Positions 6,007-9,281 of a DNA stretch of 9,281 nt are shown in pieces. This DNA is from Candidatus Borrarchaeota archaeon (lineage in GTDB: Archaea > Asgardarchaeota > Sifarchaeia > Borrarchaeales > Borrarchaeaceae). The notes under the pieces are model-generated. The model was given only the letters and a program-made list of their open reading frames with translations. It was not told the origin of the DNA and ran no database searches. Within the stretch, counting starts at the first letter, position 1. The number at the start of each line of letters is the position of its first letter. The translations under genes and the position numbers were made by a program. The DNA is taken from the NCBI GenBank assembly GCA_016840645.1, contig JAEORY010000124.1, forward strand, positions 1 through 9,281, in the 5' to 3' direction.

Positions 6007-7821
6007 CTAGCGGTGTAATTTCGCAAAAATGTTTATTGCAGCTGTTTTAGAAATTGATGGGATACTTTCTAACTCTTCGATAGATGCAGCCTTTATCTTT
6101 TCAAGCGATCCAAAATAGAAAAGTAGGTCTTGTTTTCGTTTTTTTCCGACTCCAGGAATTTCATCGAGTGCAGAATGTGTAACTCTTTTTCTTTTGAGTT
6201 TTCTATGGTAATTTATGGCAAATCTATGCGCTTCATCTCTGGCATTCCTTAATAATAATAATAAGATATTGTCTTCTGGGAGACGTATGGGTTCATTCTT
6301 TTCACGGGTATAGATTTCTTCATTTTCTTTTGCTAACGCTATGATATCAACGTCTTTTAGATCTAAATCCTTTAATACTTCAACCGCAGCAAGTAAATGA
6401 CCTTTTCCACCGTCAATTAGAATTAAGTTTGGCAGAGTTTTTCCTTCTTTGAGAACCCTTTTATATCGACGAAGCACTATTTCTTGCATCATAGCATAAT
6501 CATCCTGCTGATATACACTCTTAATTTTAAAATGACGATATTCCGATGTTTTAGGTTTCCCATTAATGAATACAGCCATTGCGCCTGCTGACGCTTCCCC
6601 TCGAATATTTGAAACATCAAAAGCTTCTATTCTATAAGGTAATGTTTTAAGTTCTAATACCTTCTGTGTTTCTTCAAGTACGCGTTTGGACGTTTCTGAT
6701 GCCTCTTCGACCTTTCCTTGAATTAATTGTATGTGTGCATTTTTGGTAGCCAATTTAACTAGATTTAATTCGTTTTCTTGTTCCGCCACGCGAATGCTTA
6801 CTTGGTGTTCTTTATAATCTTGCAACCATTTCTGAATTACCTGAGTCTCGTTTTTGTCTATAACTTGTGGCAGGATTATTTCGTTAGGAGCCGACTTTCG
6901 CATGGCGTAGTATTGCTTGATAAAACCTGTTAACAGTTCATTGTCATCATCTTTAAAGAATCGCAACAAGAAATGTTCATTTCCCATAATTCTTCCTTCT
7001 CTAATAAAAAACACCTGTACACATGCACGTTTTCCTTTTTTCGCCAATCCGATTATATCTTGATCTACTGTGACTAGATCTATTGAGACAACGCGTTGTC
7101 TTATTTGAATCTTTTTCAATGCATTAATTTGATTCCGAATATGTGCAGCAGCTTCAAATTCTAACTTATCAGAATGATCCTTCATCTTTATTTCCAATTG
7201 AGTAAGAATTTCTCCGAAACGTCCTTCCAAAAAAAGTACAGCCTGATGAATCAGTTCTCGATATTCTTCCTTTGTTACAGACCCATTACACGGGGCAGAA
7301 CACAGCTTTATACTATAATCTAGACAAGGCTTGTAAACCTTCTTTCCCAACTCTAGCGAACAGTTTGCAATCTGGAACAGTTTACGCATAGTTCTAAAGA
7401 TTTTGTTCAAATCCCATAAACTAGTGAATGGACCAAAATACTGTGCTCCATCACCTTCATCAACGTCCTTGGCTCGAACAAACAAGATTCTAGGCCATTC
7501 TTCATTGACCGTGATTTTAATATAGAGATAACTCTTGTCGTCAACAAAACGAATATTATAGCGCGGTCGATAAATTTTAATGAAATTATTTTCCAAAATA
7601 AGTGCTTCTACTTCATTATTTGCCGCTACAAAGTCAAAATCCTCAATTTTATCAGCGAGCAGTCGAATCCTTGGCGATTGAATACTTTTACTATGGACAT
7701 AAAATGCCAGTCTTTTTCTTAGTGAATTAGCTTTCCCAACATAAAGAACTTTGCCTTTTTTTCCCTTTAGTAAATAAGTTCCAGGAACATCTGGTACCGT
7801 CTGAAGTTTATCTTTTAGCAA
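6007..7821 (-). CDS. uvrC: Excinuclease ABC subunit C (UvrC)
   Basis: This 604-residue protein has full normal length and makes the two incisions on either side of a DNA lesion in UvrAB-dependent nucleotide excision repair. The N-terminal GIY-YIG nuclease is visible as GTY (14-16) and YVG (27-29), with Arg37 and the catalytic Glu77 in LILENN. Four cysteines at 154, 166, 174 and 178 match the spacing of the Fe-S cluster ligands reported for UvrC. A UVR (UvrB-binding) helix pair lies near 205-240. The RNase H-like nuclease has Asp402 in FDVSN, Asp470 in IDGGKGH and His532 in DEAHRFA. Tandem helix-hairpin-helix motifs end the protein (about 552-604). The start is a TTG at 7821 with GAGG eleven bases upstream; no ATG is available before the in-frame stop. 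It follows the dehydrogenase gene by 34 bases and may share its transcript. uvrA and uvrB are not in this window. Confidence 0.95.
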   Translation of the reverse strand: MLKDKLQTVPDVPGTYLLKGKKGKVLYVGKANSLRKRLAFYVHSKSIQSPRIRLLADKIEDFDFVAANNEVEALILENNFIKIYRPRYNIRFVDDKSYLYIKITVNEEWPRILFVRAKDVDEGDGAQYFGPFTSLWDLNKIFRTMRKLFQIANCSLELGKKVYKPCLDYSIKLCSAPCNGSVTKEEYRELIHQAVLFLEGRFGEILTQLEIKMKDHSDKLEFEAAAHIRNQINALKKIQIRQRVVSIDLVTVDQDIIGLAKKGKRACVQVFFIREGRIMGNEHFLLRFFKDDDNELLTGFIKQYYAMRKSAPNEIILPQVIDKNETQVIQKWLQDYKEHQVSIRVAEQENELNLVKLATKNAHIQLIQGKVEEASETSKRVLEETQKVLELKTLPYRIEAFDVSNIRGEASAGAMAVFINGKPKTSEYRHFKIKSVYQQDDYAMMQEIVLRRYKRVLKEGKTLPNLILIDGGKGHLLAAVEVLKDLDLKDVDIIALAKENEEIYTREKNEPIRLPEDNILLLLLRNARDEAHRFAINYHRKLKRKRVTHSALDEIPGVGKKRKQDLLFYFGSLEKIKAASIEELESIPSISKTAAINIFAKLHR

Positions 7822-7832
7822 CAGGCTTTCAG

Positions 7833-7836
7833 CCTC
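7833..7836 (-). promoter_or_regulatory. Ribosome-binding site deciding the TTG start of uvrC
   Basis: On the minus strand GAGG lies 11 bases before the TTG. The reading frame is open for only about ten codons upstream and contains no ATG or GTG, so TTG at 7821 (giving LKDKLQTVPDVPGTYLL after the initiator) is the best start. Confidence 0.5.
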
Positions 7837-7855
7837 GATAATGACTCTTCAATAT

Positions 7856-8854
7856 TCAATTAATTTTTAACACGGCGGCTCCATTAAATCGACTATATTT
7901 CATATCTTCTAAGGCTTGATTAGCATTTTCCAATGAATAAGGCACAGTTTCTGTTTTTATTTCGATTTCCCGGACCAAATTAAGGAATTCAATTGCATCT
8001 TGACGTGTTGTATTTGCAACGCTCACGATCTTACGCTCGTGCCATAAAAGATCCCAGGAAATGGGTGGGATGTCCGAAAGATAGATGGCGTTTATGGCTA
8101 GTGTTCCGCCTTTGTCGAGAACTCTAAGTACATCTAATACTAAAGGCCCAGATGGGGCGAAACTTATTGCTCTGTCTATTTTTTTAGGAGGTTTGTTTTT
8201 AGAAGTTCCGACCCAAGCAGCACCAAGTTCCTTTGCATGTTGTTGATGTTCTTTTGAGCGAGTAAATACGTAAGTTTCACAATTCCAATGGTTAGCAATC
8301 TGAATTACTATATGAGCAGAGGCCCCAAATCCAAACAGCCCCAATATTTCGCCAGGTTTCACTTCTGAAATTTTAAGGGACCTATAGCCGATTACTCCTG
8401 CACACATTAGAGGAGCGGCTTTAATATCATCAAAGGAGTCTGGTAAAAGATAAACATAATCACTTGAAGCAGTTACATATTCTGCAAAACCACCATTCGC
8501 ACTAAATCCTGTAAATTTTGCGTTAGGACATAAGTTTTCTTGTCCCCGAACACAATATTTACAGGTTTGGTCAGTTGAATAGAGCCACGCAACTCCTACT
8601 CTATCTCCTTTCTTGAAATTCTTTACGTTTTCCCCTAGTTCATCAACGACAGCCACAATTTCATGTCCAGGTACGATAGGTAATTTAGGCAGGTCCAATT
8701 CACCCTCAACGATATGTAAATCTGTGTGACATACACCACAGGTCTTTACTTTAAGTAATACTTCATCCTCAGATGGTTTTTTAACAGGAATTTCCATCAA
8801 TTCTAAAGGAGAGTTTTCGATGTTATCGGGTTTCTTAAGAGCCATCGTTTTCAT
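7856..8854 (-). CDS. Zinc-dependent alcohol dehydrogenase (MDR family)
   Basis: This 332-residue medium-chain dehydrogenase/reductase probably oxidises an alcohol or reduces an aldehyde with NAD(P). Catalytic zinc ligands are Cys39 in CGVCHTD, His64-Glu65 in PGHE and Cys151 in PLMCAGV. The Rossmann loop is GFGASAH (175-181) rather than GLGGLG, a variant I associate with the propanol-preferring-like 'adh_fam_2' branch (TIGR02822). FTGFSANGGFAEY (114-126) is also typical of it. The structural zinc loop shows only three of the usual four cysteines (98, 101, 109); the first is replaced by Asp95. The ATG at 8854 has no clear ribosome-binding site, and Met4 is an alternative start. It lies 34 bases upstream of uvrC on the same strand, which may mean cotranscription but implies no shared function. 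The substrate is not deducible. Confidence 0.9.
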   Translation of the reverse strand: MKTMALKKPDNIENSPLELMEIPVKKPSEDEVLLKVKTCGVCHTDLHIVEGELDLPKLPIVPGHEIVAVVDELGENVKNFKKGDRVGVAWLYSTDQTCKYCVRGQENLCPNAKFTGFSANGGFAEYVTASSDYVYLLPDSFDDIKAAPLMCAGVIGYRSLKISEVKPGEILGLFGFGASAHIVIQIANHWNCETYVFTRSKEHQQHAKELGAAWVGTSKNKPPKKIDRAISFAPSGPLVLDVLRVLDKGGTLAINAIYLSDIPPISWDLLWHERKIVSVANTTRQDAIEFLNLVREIEIKTETVPYSLENANQALEDMKYSRFNGAAVLKIN

Positions 8855-9063
8855 AATCTAACCAACTTGTTTTTCTCTTCAATTCTCTTCTTATTCATAC
8901 CTTCATTGGAGTGTTCCATCAGTGTTTAGGATCAATTCACTTATATTGATTTTCAAGTAAATAGAATTCGTGTTGTCCCCTCCTCTTGCAGAGATCATAA
9001 TTGTAAGAAGGGATGTGAGCGAAAAAAATGGCCACCGTAAACATACGAGAATGGTATACCAAT
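8855..9063. other. Intergenic region before the dehydrogenase gene
   Basis: No gene is supported here. On the minus strand CAATATAAG (8940-8948) is a possible TATA box for the dehydrogenase gene, giving a leader of about 65 bases; the T/C-rich plus strand at 8868-8898 becomes a purine-rich leader on the transcript. The 209-base gap suggests that the HEPN-type gene and the dehydrogenase are separate transcription units. Confidence 0.4.
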
Positions 9064-9281
9064 TTAAAAATTAAATCTAACGGATAATACGTCTTTTATT
9101 TTGGTGATAAAAACTTCTGCATCATTTATAGCACTTCTTGCGTCCTCTTCTGATATAAAAGAGACTATTCCGTAATCCGCGCTTTCTCTAAATGAAAGCA
9201 ATTTATTTAGAATTCTACCAAACTTTTCTTCTAAGAGGCCTTCTTTAATAACCCGGATTCCAAAAACAACTTGGAGACCCT
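9064..9281 (-). CDS. C-terminal part of a HEPN/UPF0332-type protein (5' end outside window)
   Basis: An open frame enters from the right edge and ends at TAA (9064-9066), giving 71 residues. The segment FGRILNKLLSFRESADYG followed by FISEEDARSAINDAEVFITKIKDVL has the hallmark pattern of the HEPN superfamily group UPF0332: a helix ending 'R..ADY', a short linker, then 'EEA...I..AE.FI..I...L'. In this group many members are RNase toxins paired with a MNT-type nucleotidyltransferase antitoxin. The catalytic Rx4-6H motif normally lies before the part seen here, so activity cannot be judged. The partner gene, if any, would be outside the window to the right; nothing on the left matches one. Confidence 0.7.
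   Translation of the reverse strand, partial: GLQVVFGIRVIKEGLLEEKFGRILNKLLSFRESADYGIVSFISEEDARSAINDAEVFITKIKDVLSVRFNF

Noticed and set aside
9028..9087. Twenty-codon plus-strand frame (MATVNIREWYTN...) after a purine-rich stretch
   Set aside because: It is too short to support, unrecognised, and its end overlaps the HEPN-type gene on the other strand.

Overview
The window looks archaeal and AT-rich, and probably comes from a mesophile. The evidence is purine-rich ribosome-binding sites complementary to the 16S tail (GGTGA, GGAGGGGA), T-run terminators mostly without hairpins, AT-rich boxes in TATA-like positions, and IS200/IS605 ends of a type common in methanogens and haloarchaea. The lineage cannot be fixed from this sequence; an Asgard, TACK or euryarchaeal host would all fit.

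Bases 1-4044: the left edge is the right-hand end of an IS200/IS605 (TnpB-type) element. It stops 18 bases before the start codon of a cytosolic M28 zinc peptidase (289-1431, +). Convergent to it is a 12-TM-type APC-superfamily amino-acid permease (1661-3238, -). Next comes a gene graveyard: a 44-codon scrap of what looks like a MacB/FtsX-type ABC permease (3433-3567), then the broken 3' end of a third M28 paralogue (3671-3940).

Bases 4045-5560: an intact second M28 peptidase (4045-5187, +) is about 77% identical to the first by hand alignment and the same length (380 aa). Directly after its stop codon lies a compact 189-bp element, 5192-5380. It has a left hairpin, a right-end signature (GAAGCAGGAAGC...GGTAGCTCAC) and flanks of TTAC on the left and TCAC at the right tip. 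I read it as a non-autonomous, tnpB-less IS200/IS605 derivative.

Bases 5561-9281: an unrecognised 105-aa protein (5567-5884, +) has a strong ribosome-binding site. Convergent to it is a probable two-gene unit on the minus strand: a zinc alcohol dehydrogenase (7856-8854) followed by the excinuclease subunit UvrC (6007-7821). The right edge carries the C-terminal 71 residues of a HEPN/UPF0332-type protein on the minus strand (9064-9281, partial).

How the genes may work together: the two peptidases and the permease could form a peptide or amino-acid scavenging locus that has been duplicated, partly decayed and flanked by two different IS200/IS605 ends. The UvrC and dehydrogenase genes look like ordinary housekeeping or metabolic genes. 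I found no CRISPR array, tRNA or rRNA, and no clear new defence or biosynthetic system. The most unusual signals are the two TnpB-type element ends at the peptidase genes.
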